DNA from: JAEUMG01 sp046349315
Lineage (GTDB): Bacteria > Pseudomonadota > Alphaproteobacteria > Rhizobiales > Aestuariivirgaceae
Direction of reading: 5' to 3'
Assembly (NCBI GenBank): GCA_046349315.1
Contig: JAXMCQ010000002.1
Span: forward strand, 124,001-188,000
Length of the DNA: 64,000 nt
The translations under genes and the position numbers were made by a program. Positions 26,221 to 35,415 of the stretch are shown one piece after another (positions within the stretch are counted from its first letter, which is position 1; each line of letters opens with the position of its first letter). The notes below the pieces were generated by a model, which had not been told where the DNA came from, did not search any database, and saw nothing but the letters and a program-made list of their open reading frames with translations.

Positions 26221-27998
26221 ATGCAGGATGCAGCGAAGACTGCGGTGGCGGCAGAGCCGGATAGCGCGCCGAACCGGTCAGGCGTCGATAGGATTCGCGA
26301 TCTCATTCCGGCGCTGGCCTGCAGTACCGGTGGAGCGAATTTTCCGGCGATCTCACGGCGGCGATCATCGTCACCATCATGCTGATCCCGCAATCCCTTG
26401 CCTATGCCATGCTGGCGGGATTGCCGCCCGAAATCGGCCTTTATGCGAGCATCCTGCCGCTTGTTGCCTACGCCCTTTTTCGGCACCAGCCGCACGCTTG
26501 CGGTGGGGCCGGTCGCCATTGTTTCGTTGATGACGGCGACCGCGGCCGGTTCGGTCGCCGCTCAAGGTTCGGTGGAGTACCTGACGGCCGCCATCCTGCT
26601 CGCCGCTCTTTCAGGTCTGATGCTGGTTGCGATGGGCCTGTTCCGGCTAGGTTTCATCGCAAATTTTCTCAGCCACCCGGTCATTGCCGGCTTCATTGCC
26701 TCTTCGGGAATTCTCATTGCGGTCGGGCAATTGCGCCATCTCTTTGGGATCAGCGCTGGCGGCCAGACGTTGCAGACGATGCTTGCATCGCTCGGCCACC
26801 ACATTGCCGAGATCAACGGGTTTACGGCAACGATCGGTATACTCTCGCTCGCGGCCCTGGTGTTGGCCCGGCGCTATTTGAAGCACGTACTGACCTTCAT
26901 CGGCATGCTGCCGCGCGCAGCCGATGCAGTCGCAAGATCGGGTCCCGTTTTTGTCGTCATAGCGGCAACGCTCGCCGTTGCCGGACTCGCGCTGAGGGCG
27001 AAGGGCGTTGCGGTCGTGGGATCAATACCGGCCGGGCTTCCACCGATTACATTGCCAGGCATCGATCTCGACCTCGTGCTGCAACTGGCTCTGCCGGCCT
27101 TCATGATCAGCCTTGTCGGCTTCGTAGAATCGGTATCCGTCGGCCAGACGCTGGCCGCCAAGCGCCGGCAGCGGATCGAGCCCAATCAGGAATTGATCGG
27201 ATTGGGTGTCGCCAACATCGCCTCGGCGATCTCCAGTGGCTTTCCGGTGACCGGTGGATTTGCGCGGTCAGTGGTGAATTTTGGCGCCGGTGCCGAAACA
27301 CCCGCCGCGGGAGCCTTCGCGGCCGTCGGCATTGCGCTCGCCACATTGTATTTGACGCCCTATCTCGCTGATCTGCCGCAGCGACGCCCGCCGCCACGAT
27401 CATCGGCCGTCCTGTCGCTCGTCGATTCCAGTGTGTTGAGGCGGACGTGGAACTACCGAAGGCTGATTTTGCCGCAATGGCGGCAACCATGCTGGTCACC
27501 TTGGGGGTCGGCGTCGAGCAGGGGATACTGGCCGGTGTAGCGCTGTCGCTGGCGCTTTTCCTGTACCGCACCAGTCGTCCGCACATGGCGATCGTCGGCC
27601 TTGTTCCTGGAACCGAGCACTTCCGCAACATCCGCCGCCACGAGGTGCTCACCTCCGATGAAATACTCACCCTTCGGATCGATGAGAGCCTCTATTTCGC
27701 CAACAGCCGTTATCTCGAGGACCGAGTAACCGAACTCGTCGCGGATCGCCCCCGCCTGCGCCACCTGATCCTCATGTGCTCTGCGATCAACGACATCGAT
27801 GCGAGCGCGCTTGAGAGCCTTGAAGAAATCAACCGGCGGTTGGCAGATGGCGGCGTGACCTTGCACCTCTCCGAGGTAAAGGGTCCTGTCATGGACCGCC
27901 TGGCGAGGACCCCTTTCCTCAAGGACTTGACCGGAAAGGTCTTCCGCTCGCAATTCGACGCGGTTATCGCGCTCGATCCAAGCGTGCTTGCCGCGTAG
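26221..27998 (+). pseudogene. SulP family anion transporter with STAS domain, frameshifted
   Basis: After an ATG 14 bases past the sqr stop, frames switch near 26310, 26480 and 27385-27450. Joined, they give a SulP transporter: LIPQSLAYAMLAGLPPEIGL, then TLAVGPVAIVSLMTA, SHPVIAGF, GFVESVSVG and AKRRQ...ELIGLGVANI, with about ten hydrophobic segments. A cytoplasmic STAS domain lies at about 27650-27980 (LRIDESLYFAN...INDIDASALESL). SulP proteins export or import sulfate/sulfite-like anions and accompany sqr in many operons. Sequence between breaks is well preserved, as in the preceding gene, so both share either recent inactivation or sequence error. Confidence 0.85.
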
Positions 27999-28103
27999 CG
28001 GCTCCTCCGTATCCGAAATGCTGTACTGCCGTCACGGTAGAGTCACGCTCGGGAATTTATTTCTTGAGGTTTGATCGCACCCATGCCGGTTGGGAGGCCG
28101 CCG

Positions 28104-29681
28104 ATGGATGACAAGATCATCGTCACGAACGGCGCCGCACTCAAAGAAAAATATGGCGTCAGTGGGGTCGGCGAAATCAAGAAAGCTGTCACCGCGCTGA
28201 TCGATGCCGATGCGAAGCGGGCCATCAAGACGCGCCTTGTCTACCTTGATAATGCCGCGACGATGAAGGCTTTCAAGGGCAAAGCGGTCACGGTTCCCAG
28301 CGATCCCAAACAGAATAAGGAAGCGATCGACGCGATCTTCAAGTCCGCCGATCCGGAATACTTGATGATCCTTGGTGCGCCGGATGTCGTACCGCACCAG
28401 GATCTCAAGAACGCGGCGTTCAAGCCGGGTGGCGATGAGGATGAAAACGCCTATGGCGATCTGCCTTACGCGTGTGATGCGCCTTATTCTCGCGACATTG
28501 CCACCTTCAAAGGGCCGACGCGCGTCGTCGGGCGCCTGCCGGATTTGACCGGCGCGACCGAGCCCTCCCACCTGATCAAGCTCTTGGGCACTGCCGCCAA
28601 GTATAAATCGAATGGCGCGGCTGATTACGCGGCCTATTTCGGCCTCTCGGCCGACGCTTGGCGAAACTCCACCGAACACAGCCTCTTTGACATCTTCGGC
28701 AATTCGACCGACCTGACATTGTCGCCGCCAAGCAAGCACAATCTTCCGCCTAAACGCCTTGCGCCCAAAGCGCACTTCATCAACTGTCACGGCGGTCACG
28801 TTGATCCGAAGTTTTACGGCCAGAAAGGCAATTCTTACCCTCTCTCGCTCACCAGCGATGCCATCAAAGCCAAGATAAGCCCAGGTACTGTCGCTGCGGT
28901 CGAATGCTGCTACGGAGCCGAACTCTATGATTCGGTGACGCTGGAACTGCCCTTGCCGATCTCCCAGCACTATCTGCTTCAGGGTGCTTACGGTTACTTC
29001 GGCAGTACGACGATCGCCTACGGGCCTCCGACGGGAAACGGTGTCGCGGATATCATCGCCAAGGAATTTCTGCTTGCCATTCTCGATGGTGCTTCGCTGG
29101 GGCGTGCCGCACTCATCGCGCGGCAGAAATACATAGCCCAGGCTGGTGAACTCGATCCGATCGACTTGAAGACGATCGGCCAGTTCAACCTTCTCGGCGA
29201 CCCTTCAATCCATCCCGTCAAGAGCGCAAGCGCCACAAAGATTCCGAAAGGCATCGCTGCCGTCGAAGCGGAGCGTATCGAGCGCCAGGGCAGGCGCGCC
29301 AAACTGCGCGCCCAGGGCGAGATGCTGCGCGAGACCAAGCCGACCGCATCGCAAGAACTGAAGGAGTTCAAGAAAACTCCAACCGTCAAGAAGGCACTAG
29401 CCAACATCGCCAAGGAAGCGGGGATGAAGAGCGCGGATTTCGCGGCCTTCAAGGTGAAAGTGCCGAAGTCACCGCTGGCAAAGGGCAGCAAATCGGCGCC
29501 CGTAGCTTCTCGCTATTATGTTGCGGTATATCAACAAGCGCCGAAGGCAGCTGGCTCAGGACCTCCGGTTAATATGGCCGCGGTGGCAAAAGAGGTCGAC
29601 GGCCGGATCGTTGGATATCGAATTTATGAGGGAAAAGGGTGGGCGGCGCTAACGACCGACCGAAGAAAGTCGAGAATATGA
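28104..29681 (+). CDS. Caspase-like cysteine peptidase, C25 (gingipain-like) family
   Basis: The protein has 525 residues from the ATG at 28104 (GGGAGG site upstream); earlier TTG and ATG starts exist. Clan CD features appear in order: MILGAPDVVPHQD (~88-100), GDLPYACDAPYSRD, and the catalytic HG pair at H229-G230 (FINCHGGHVD). Next come the nucleophile region with C268/C269 (AAVECCYGAELYD) and FGSTTIAYG with FNLLGDPSIHPV, typical of C25 domains. Residues ~380-525 are Lys-rich with a small terminal domain. No signal peptide is visible, unlike secreted gingipains, so it should act in the cytoplasm. Its stop overlaps the next start (ATGA). Confidence 0.75.
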   Translation: MDDKIIVTNGAALKEKYGVSGVGEIKKAVTALIDADAKRAIKTRLVYLDNAATMKAFKGKAVTVPSDPKQNKEAIDAIFKSADPEYLMILGAPDVVPHQDLKNAAFKPGGDEDENAYGDLPYACDAPYSRDIATFKGPTRVVGRLPDLTGATEPSHLIKLLGTAAKYKSNGAADYAAYFGLSADAWRNSTEHSLFDIFGNSTDLTLSPPSKHNLPPKRLAPKAHFINCHGGHVDPKFYGQKGNSYPLSLTSDAIKAKISPGTVAAVECCYGAELYDSVTLELPLPISQHYLLQGAYGYFGSTTIAYGPPTGNGVADIIAKEFLLAILDGASLGRAALIARQKYIAQAGELDPIDLKTIGQFNLLGDPSIHPVKSASATKIPKGIAAVEAERIERQGRRAKLRAQGEMLRETKPTASQELKEFKKTPTVKKALANIAKEAGMKSADFAAFKVKVPKSPLAKGSKSAPVASRYYVAVYQQAPKAAGSGPPVNMAAVAKEVDGRIVGYRIYEGKGWAALTTDRRKSRI

Positions 29682-29902
29682 CCGGCCTGGTGGTCCGCGC
29701 GTCCTATGCCGCCGGCAGCAAGAGCGAGCAACAGGCATTGTGGCTCGAAGCCGACACGGGCCGCTATATTCTGCGACGCAAGGAAGGACCGGCTTTCGGC
29801 GATAAGTCGATCGAGAAGTTTGTCGGCAAGCAGGTTTCCTGCAACGGATTCCTCGTCGGTAACACGCTTCTCGCAGAGAAGATCGAGATAGTTCCATCGT
29901 GA
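29678..29902 (+). CDS. Small beta-rich protein (OB-fold-like), translationally coupled to the C25 peptidase
   Basis: The 74-residue protein starts at the ATG overlapping the peptidase stop by three bases (ATGA). The pattern reads as a short beta barrel: TGLVVRASYAAG, QQALWLEADTGRYILRR, IEKFVGKQVSCNGFLVG and TLLAEKIEIVPS. This looks like an OB/BOF-type fold seen in short regulatory or binding proteins. It has no catalytic motif and one Cys. Tight coupling suggests it binds or restrains the peptidase, possibly as inhibitor or substrate adaptor. The fold call is by eye. Confidence 0.6.
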   Translation: MTGLVVRASYAAGSKSEQQALWLEADTGRYILRRKEGPAFGDKSIEKFVGKQVSCNGFLVGNTLLAEKIEIVPS

Positions 29903-29948
29903 CCATAGCTGGCCGTAAGGCCGGTGAGCAGAGAAAAGGGAGGTCGAC

Positions 29949-31067
29949 ATGGCATCCTCGGCAAGGCCGAAGAAATCCCGGAAAGCGGCGAAGAAATCAA
30001 AAAAGTCGGCGAAATCGGCGAGCAAGGCGGCCGCTCCTCCACCCGTCGGGCCGGTCACGCTCGAAGAAGCCAAAGCTCTGGCACGGGCCAAGGAGCCGCA
30101 GCTCGCGGCCAAAGCGGTACGCAAAGACCTAGCCCCGCCGACCTCGCCCAAGAACGTGGGCGAAGAACGAAAGATCCTCGAAAAGAAAACCAAGGACGAG
30201 TTGGATCGCCGGATCAAGGAATACAAGGCGACCATGTCGATCATGAAAAAGCGCGGGGCGCGACGGCCGAAGGGTGCCGCTGCGCCTGAAGAAGGTGAAC
30301 CGGCCGCCAAGGCGGCAGGCTTCGCGCCCTTGCAGGTCTTTGCCGAAGGCGATTCCTGGTTCGACTATCCGGTACCGTTGTTTGGTGGCGGCATCATTCC
30401 CCGCGTGGAGACCAGGCTGGGCGTGCCCATTCTCAATCTTGCGAAGGCGGGCGATGAGGTCCGCTACATGCTCGGCGTCGATGAACGTAAAAAGCTGACC
30501 AAGCAGTTGAAGCAGGGGTGTCCCGCGGGAGGTCCCTGGGATGCGTTGCTGTTTTCCGGCGGCGGCAACGATATTGTCGACAATCCCATGGCTCTGTGGG
30601 TCAAGGAATGGAATGCAGCCGTTCCGGCGGTGCAGCACCTGAATTCAGCGCGCTTCAATACCGCCCTCGATCTGGTGAAGGCCGGCTACGAGGACCTGAT
30701 CGCGCTGCGCAATAAACACAGCCCCAATACGTTGCTGTTGTTCCATGGCTACGATTTCGCGATTCCGAATGGTCGCGGCGTCTGCTTCCTCGGCCCATGG
30801 CTTAAGCCGACCTTTGATCTGATGAACTTTCCGCTCGGAGCGCCACGCCAAGAGGTCGTCAACGAGATGTTGAGGCGCTTTGCCACGCTGCTGACGGGGC
30901 TTCATTCCGAGCCGAACAAGATCATTTTCTTGAATACTCAGGGAACTTTAACACCGCAGCCCTCCTCGTGGGACAATGAGCTGCATCCCTCGAAGGCTGG
31001 CTTCAACAAGTTTGCCGATCTCTTTCGCGACAAGCTGAAGCAGCTTTTTCCAGGGCGGGTGGCCTGA
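29949..31067 (+). CDS. SGNH/GDSL-type hydrolase with Lys/Ala-rich N terminus
   Basis: The first ~30 residues of this 372-residue protein are Lys/Ser/Ala-rich (histone-tail-like), and a charged coiled region follows to ~100. The hydrolase domain has block I FAEGDSW (S136), block II LAKAGDE, block III GGGND (N207) and block V DNELHP (D342, H346), so the full Ser-His-Asp set is present. SGNH enzymes cleave acyl or acetyl esters of lipids or polysaccharides. There is no signal peptide. The gene follows the peptidase-OB pair by 46 bases and probably shares their transcript. The basic tail could bind nucleic acid or the peptidase partner. Confidence 0.75.
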   Translation: MASSARPKKSRKAAKKSKKSAKSASKAAAPPPVGPVTLEEAKALARAKEPQLAAKAVRKDLAPPTSPKNVGEERKILEKKTKDELDRRIKEYKATMSIMKKRGARRPKGAAAPEEGEPAAKAAGFAPLQVFAEGDSWFDYPVPLFGGGIIPRVETRLGVPILNLAKAGDEVRYMLGVDERKKLTKQLKQGCPAGGPWDALLFSGGGNDIVDNPMALWVKEWNAAVPAVQHLNSARFNTALDLVKAGYEDLIALRNKHSPNTLLLFHGYDFAIPNGRGVCFLGPWLKPTFDLMNFPLGAPRQEVVNEMLRRFATLLTGLHSEPNKIIFLNTQGTLTPQPSSWDNELHPSKAGFNKFADLFRDKLKQLFPGRVA

Positions 31068-31074
31068 CCGCCAC

Positions 31075-31110
31075 AAAAAACCGCGCCATCTGCATGGTGC
31101 ATTGGCGCGG
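31075..31110 (-). terminator. Rho-independent terminator for the Old Yellow Enzyme gene
   Basis: An eight-base stem CCGCGCCA/TGGCGCGG (31081-31088 and 31103-31110) is preceded on the plus strand by six As. It therefore reads on the minus strand as a hairpin followed by TTTTTT. A second hairpin (GCGGGG/CCCCGC, 31120-31140) with no T-run lies alongside. Confidence 0.65.
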
Positions 31111-31196
31111 CCTGGCTTGGCGGGGTCCTTGCGGCCCCGCATTCGTTATTCTGCGCCCGATATGGTTAGCAAACTGCAAACGGGCGCATTATTCGC

Positions 31197-32300
31197 TCAA
31201 TCCTTGATGAAAAGATCGGCATGCTCGGCTGGAGCCGACCTTAGATACTGCGGCGGCGGTTTGATCTTGGCGCCGAGCTCGGCGGCCGCGTGCCACGGCC
31301 AGCGCGCGTCGTAGAGAACGCCCCGCGCGAGTGCCACCATGTCCGCCTCGCCCTTGCGGACAATCTCCTCCGCCTGCCTCGGTTCGGTGATCAGGCCAAC
31401 CGCGATGGTTTTAATACCGGCCTTCTCCTTGATCTTTTTGGAGAACGGGACCTGGTAATGCGGACCCATCTTGATCTGCTGCATGATTGTCAGTCCGCCG
31501 CTGGAGACATGAATAGCCGCTGCCCCGCGCTTCTTGAGCTCTTTCGAGTATTCGATACTCTCCTCAAGCGTCCAACCCCCGTCCGCCCAATCCTGTGCCG
31601 AGAGGCGAACCCACACTGGGCGTCCGGCTGGATATGCCTCTCTCACGGCGTCGAAAACTTCGAGCGGAAAGCGCATGCGGTTTTCGAGGCTTCCGCCATA
31701 GGCGTCGGTTCGATGATTGGCGTGTGGCGACAGGAACTGGTGCAGCAGATAGCCATGCGCCGAATGAATCTCGATCCCATCGAGACCCAGCCGCGCCGAG
31801 CGCTTCGCGGCAGCAATGAAAGCATCGCGGACGCGCTTCATGCCGGACTTGTCGAGGGCAACCGGCGGATTATCGGAAGGATGAAACCCGAGCGCCGAGG
31901 CCGAGACAGTCTGCCAGCCATTCGTGGCGTCGGGGGCGATCTGCTTTCCGCCCTTCCAGGGCAGGTCAGTCGAAGCCTTGCGGCCTGCATGCGCCAGTTG
32001 GATGGCGACCGGCATGCTCGAATACCGCCTGATACCCTCCAGCACCCGCGCCAGCGCTTTCTCCGTGTGATCGGAATAGAGCCCCATATCTCCGTAGGAA
32101 ATACGCCCTTCCGGCTCGACACCCGTTGCCTCGATGATGAGGAGCCCGGCCCCCGATAGCGCCAGATGGCCAAGATGGATCATGTGCCAGTCGGTGGCAG
32201 CGCCCTCCTCCGATGAATATTGGCACATCGGCGCGATGACGATCCGGTTATCGAGTTTGAGCGGGCCGAGCGAAACCGGCTCGAAAAGCTTAGCTGTCAT
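31197..32300 (-). CDS. Old Yellow Enzyme family NADH:flavin oxidoreductase (YqjM/NamA-like)
   Basis: The protein has 367 residues from the ATG at 32300, where the conserved KLFEPVSLGPLKLDNRIVIAP opening begins. It has the YqjM-type Cys in APMCQYSS, the substrate-binding pair in IEIHSAHGYLLHQFLSP, and the FMN phosphate region GLITEPRQAEEIV...ALARGVLYD. These cytoplasmic TIM-barrel flavoenzymes reduce activated C=C bonds with NAD(P)H and take part in electrophile detoxification. The flanking genes give no pathway clue. Confidence 0.92.
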   Translation of the reverse strand: MTAKLFEPVSLGPLKLDNRIVIAPMCQYSSEEGAATDWHMIHLGHLALSGAGLLIIEATGVEPEGRISYGDMGLYSDHTEKALARVLEGIRRYSSMPVAIQLAHAGRKASTDLPWKGGKQIAPDATNGWQTVSASALGFHPSDNPPVALDKSGMKRVRDAFIAAAKRSARLGLDGIEIHSAHGYLLHQFLSPHANHRTDAYGGSLENRMRFPLEVFDAVREAYPAGRPVWVRLSAQDWADGGWTLEESIEYSKELKKRGAAAIHVSSGGLTIMQQIKMGPHYQVPFSKKIKEKAGIKTIAVGLITEPRQAEEIVRKGEADMVALARGVLYDARWPWHAAAELGAKIKPPPQYLRSAPAEHADLFIKD

Positions 32301-32417
32301 GGGAGGTTGCCTTGGGTAGGAAAAGGTGAGGGTTGCCGCCCACAACATAGGCAGGAAGTCCCGAAAATCGCATGCAATTCAATGGGGGTGGCAATGCGCG
32401 GAGGGTAGGGCTCGGCG

Positions 32418-34172
32418 CTATTCGGCGGCTTGGAGCTTTGCAACCTTATCGCGCAAGTCGTCCTCGCGCCGTTTCTTTGCGACCGCCGCTTCACCGCCGG
32501 AGGTCTCATGGAACATGGCGAGCGCCTCGAACTCGTCGACAGTAGGCGGCGTGATCGCAAGATCGGTATAGGTAGCGCTGTTCGGATCGCGCTCGACGCG
32601 GCGCAAAACCTTGTAGGCGCCCCAGATCATCGATGCGTACTGGCCAAGCTTAGAAGCGATTTCCCAAGCATATTTCGGGTAGAACATCAGGGCGCTCTCA
32701 ACCGGCATGCCGTGCCTGCGGTCGCGCCGGTATTTGAGCCGGAACATGCCGCCCTCCAGCGGGTGCAGATGCTCGATCCGGTACATGAGATAGAACCACA
32801 GCATCAGGCGCATCTTGGCGCGGGGTCGGCCCTTTGGCAGTGCCGCGGCACGCCGGATGACGGTCTCCATATGCTCGGGCGCGTAGTATGAATGCCAGGC
32901 TTCCCGATAGACGGCTTCCCATTCCGCATCGCTCATGCGCGCATGATGGCTGACCCGATGATTGAGATCGTACTTATTGAGATCGGGATCCATCCACACG
33001 CACTTGGCGAGCATTGTCTTGTGATCTTCGGAACCGGGGAGCGGTGTCAGAAAGAAAAACTCCAGGAGATCGATCGGCAATTCGCGCTTGATGATTTCGA
33101 CATCGCGCAGGATCGATTCCTTCGTATCGTTCGGAAAGCCGAGAATGTAGCCGGCATAGGTGGTGCAGCCGTGATCACGCCATTTCTGCAGCATGAGCCG
33201 GTATTCGGTGATCTTGTTCTGCCGCTTCTTCGCCGCCAGCAAATTGTCGGGATTGATATTCTCCAGCCCGATGAACACGCGATTGACGCCGGCGCGTGCT
33301 GCCTTCTCGATGAAATTTGGTATGCGATGGCAGAGCGTGTCGACCTGGATGACGAGCTTGATCGCAATGCCTTCCGTCTCGCGCAGGTGAATGAGCCGGT
33401 CGAACAGCGGCTCCCATTCCTTGTTGCGGGCGAAATTATCATCCGTGATGAAGAACTTGTGCACGCCCTGGCGCGCATTCTGGCGGATGATGATTTCGAG
33501 ATCGTCCGGCGTGCGAAAGCGGCTCTTGCGGCCTTGCACATTGATGATCGTGCAGAACGAACACTGGAACGGGCAGCCGCGGCCGAGATCGAAACTTGAC
33601 CGTCCACCCTGCGTGCGCCTCACCGTATCGCCGAACAGCAACGGCGGCGGCTGGCCGTCGATCGCCGGCAGATCGTTCATAAAATTGTAAATGGGCTTGA
33701 GCGCGCCAGCATAGGCATCGCGCAGGACGTCATCGAGGCGTAGTTCCTCCGCTTCCCCGGCAAAGATCGACACGCCCTGCGCCTGCAACCGCGCGATCTC
33801 TTCGGGCAGTTCCGGCAGCATGGCGAGGCAGCCCGAAACATGGAAACCGCCAATCGCCACCGGCAAGCCGGCTGCGATGAAGGGCTGTGCTAGGTCGGCG
33901 GCGCGTGGAAATTGATTAGACTGTACGCCCACAAAGGCGATCAGCGCACGTCCGCCATGTGCGCGGATATCCGCTATGATCCTGTCGGGACGGATGCGGA
34001 TATTGGTTTCATCATAGGGAACGAGCCGAATATCGACATCGGGTCCGAGGATCTGTCGCTTCGCGCTGTCGAGCGCCAACCCGTTGACGGCGGCGAGCGT
34101 ATTGGAGGGAATGTCGGAGCGAAACCACTGAATCGGGTAACCGTCATCATCATAATGCGACGGCTTGATCAT
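32418..34172 (-). CDS. B12-binding-domain radical SAM protein
   Basis: The first ~165 residues of this 584-residue protein form a cobalamin-binding Rossmann-like domain (ALIAFVGVQSNQFPRAADLA, then AGLPVAIGGFHVSGC). The radical SAM core follows with C200-x3-C204-x2-C207 (RGCPFQCSFC) for the 4Fe-4S cluster, and VQVDTLCHRIPNF/VFIGLENINPDNL strands. The C-terminal ~200 residues are helical and aromatic-rich (WFYLMYRIEHLHPLEGG). This class performs methylations or other radical alkyl chemistry on lipids or natural products. No neighbouring biosynthetic genes identify the substrate. Confidence 0.85.
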   Translation of the reverse strand: MIKPSHYDDDGYPIQWFRSDIPSNTLAAVNGLALDSAKRQILGPDVDIRLVPYDETNIRIRPDRIIADIRAHGGRALIAFVGVQSNQFPRAADLAQPFIAAGLPVAIGGFHVSGCLAMLPELPEEIARLQAQGVSIFAGEAEELRLDDVLRDAYAGALKPIYNFMNDLPAIDGQPPPLLFGDTVRRTQGGRSSFDLGRGCPFQCSFCTIINVQGRKSRFRTPDDLEIIIRQNARQGVHKFFITDDNFARNKEWEPLFDRLIHLRETEGIAIKLVIQVDTLCHRIPNFIEKAARAGVNRVFIGLENINPDNLLAAKKRQNKITEYRLMLQKWRDHGCTTYAGYILGFPNDTKESILRDVEIIKRELPIDLLEFFFLTPLPGSEDHKTMLAKCVWMDPDLNKYDLNHRVSHHARMSDAEWEAVYREAWHSYYAPEHMETVIRRAAALPKGRPRAKMRLMLWFYLMYRIEHLHPLEGGMFRLKYRRDRRHGMPVESALMFYPKYAWEIASKLGQYASMIWGAYKVLRRVERDPNSATYTDLAITPPTVDEFEALAMFHETSGGEAAVAKKRREDDLRDKVAKLQAAE

Positions 34173-34311
34173 GATGAAATGGAAAACTTCCAGCTTTGTC
34201 AGAAGCTTAGCTCCCCCGAATCCAAGTGTTTGGCTGGTTTTTCTCCGTACGATACAGCCTTTGCTTGAATTACCTTGCGCTACTCGCGCCCTGAGAGCAA
34301 GCCTTCAGCCG

Positions 34312-35415
34312 TTAAGAGGCGACGAGGCGCAGGTGATTGTCCCAGACCCAGTTCTGGAGGACGGACGTCTCGGCGGCGGCGCCGTCGGTCGCGACATCCC
34401 TGACGCCGGCATTGCCGGAACTCATGAGAAACCCGTTCCTGTGTCGCGCGACGCCGCAAACATCGGAAATCTGCGCAGCGCCGAGGTAAGTGCCGTCGAT
34501 CGACCATAGGGCAGCCGTGCTGCCGACCGGGCTAGTCGCCGCGATGACGGAACCGCTCTGGTCCAGTGCGACTGAGCCGACATAATTGTTGAGCCGCGCC
34601 AGCGCTTCGTCCGGTGCTTCGAAAAGGCGCGCCTTGCCTTGGCGATCGACGAGGCCGACCAAGGGCGGCAATTCATCGGCATCGCCCTGATGCTGGCAGG
34701 CAAAGACGATGCGGTCGTCGACGGTCTTCGCCAGGTGGCGGATGCTGAGCTTTTTATAGGCACGGTCGAGCTCGATCACGCCTTCGATTGCGCCATTAGA
34801 CAGATCGAGCACCGCAAGATTGGGCGCGATGTCGTCGCTGTTCAGCACCTCGCGGCCGCTCTCCGGCAAGGTTTTGAGGCCGCCATTGGCAATGATCATA
34901 CGATGGCCGTCGCTGAGAAGGCTCATGTCGTGCGGACCGATGCCGCCGGATTTGAACTCCCCGATCCGCGCATAGCCACCGCTAGCGTCATAGATACCAA
35001 TGATACCGTCGCCGGTTTTGGTGTCGTTCTCACTCGCATAAAGCAGCCGGCCGTCTGCCGAGAAGAGCCCGTGGCCGAAGAAATGCCGATCGGTGCGTGC
35101 CGTGATGATCTGTGGCTCGCCAGCGCGGTTCGCATCGACGGCCACGGCCCAGGTGCCGGGGCGGCGCGCAAAGACCACGAACTGGCGCGTATGCGGGCGC
35201 TGCGCGATGTCATGCCCGCGCGCCGGCAGCGCGGTTTCGAGCAGCAATTCGCCGTTCGCACTCAGAATCGCAACCGAGGCAGCCTCGTTCGCGTCCATGC
35301 GACAGGAAATATAGAGCGGCTCGCCATCGAGCGCGCGGGCGCCACCGCTGCCCCAGCGCGCCGTGGCGGCTGCGGCGATGAGTGCGCCGAGCAGGCGGCG
35401 CCGGTCAATCGCCAT
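34312..35415 (-). CDS. DUF1513 beta-propeller protein of the imelysin iron operon
   Basis: The protein has 367 residues from the ATG at 35415, giving a Tat-type signal (IDRRRLLGALIAAAATARW). The mature part is a periplasmic propeller with repeated blades (GHGLFSADGRLLYASENDTK, then GPHDMSLLSDGHRMIIANGG, SVALDQSGSVIAATSPVG). DUF1513 proteins sit last in ICMP-type operons with imelysin and di-heme oxidoreductase genes, as here. The role is unproven; scaffolding or iron handling is assumed from context. The gene overlaps the preceding imelysin gene by 11 bases. Confidence 0.82.
   Translation of the reverse strand: MAIDRRRLLGALIAAAATARWGSGGARALDGEPLYISCRMDANEAASVAILSANGELLLETALPARGHDIAQRPHTRQFVVFARRPGTWAVAVDANRAGEPQIITARTDRHFFGHGLFSADGRLLYASENDTKTGDGIIGIYDASGGYARIGEFKSGGIGPHDMSLLSDGHRMIIANGGLKTLPESGREVLNSDDIAPNLAVLDLSNGAIEGVIELDRAYKKLSIRHLAKTVDDRIVFACQHQGDADELPPLVGLVDRQGKARLFEAPDEALARLNNYVGSVALDQSGSVIAATSPVGSTAALWSIDGTYLGAAQISDVCGVARHRNGFLMSSGNAGVRDVATDGAAAETSVLQNWVWDNHLRLVAS

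Noticed and set aside
28104..29681. Secreted gingipain-like virulence protease
   Set aside because: No signal peptide, propeptide or type IX secretion signal is visible, so a cytoplasmic role is more likely.
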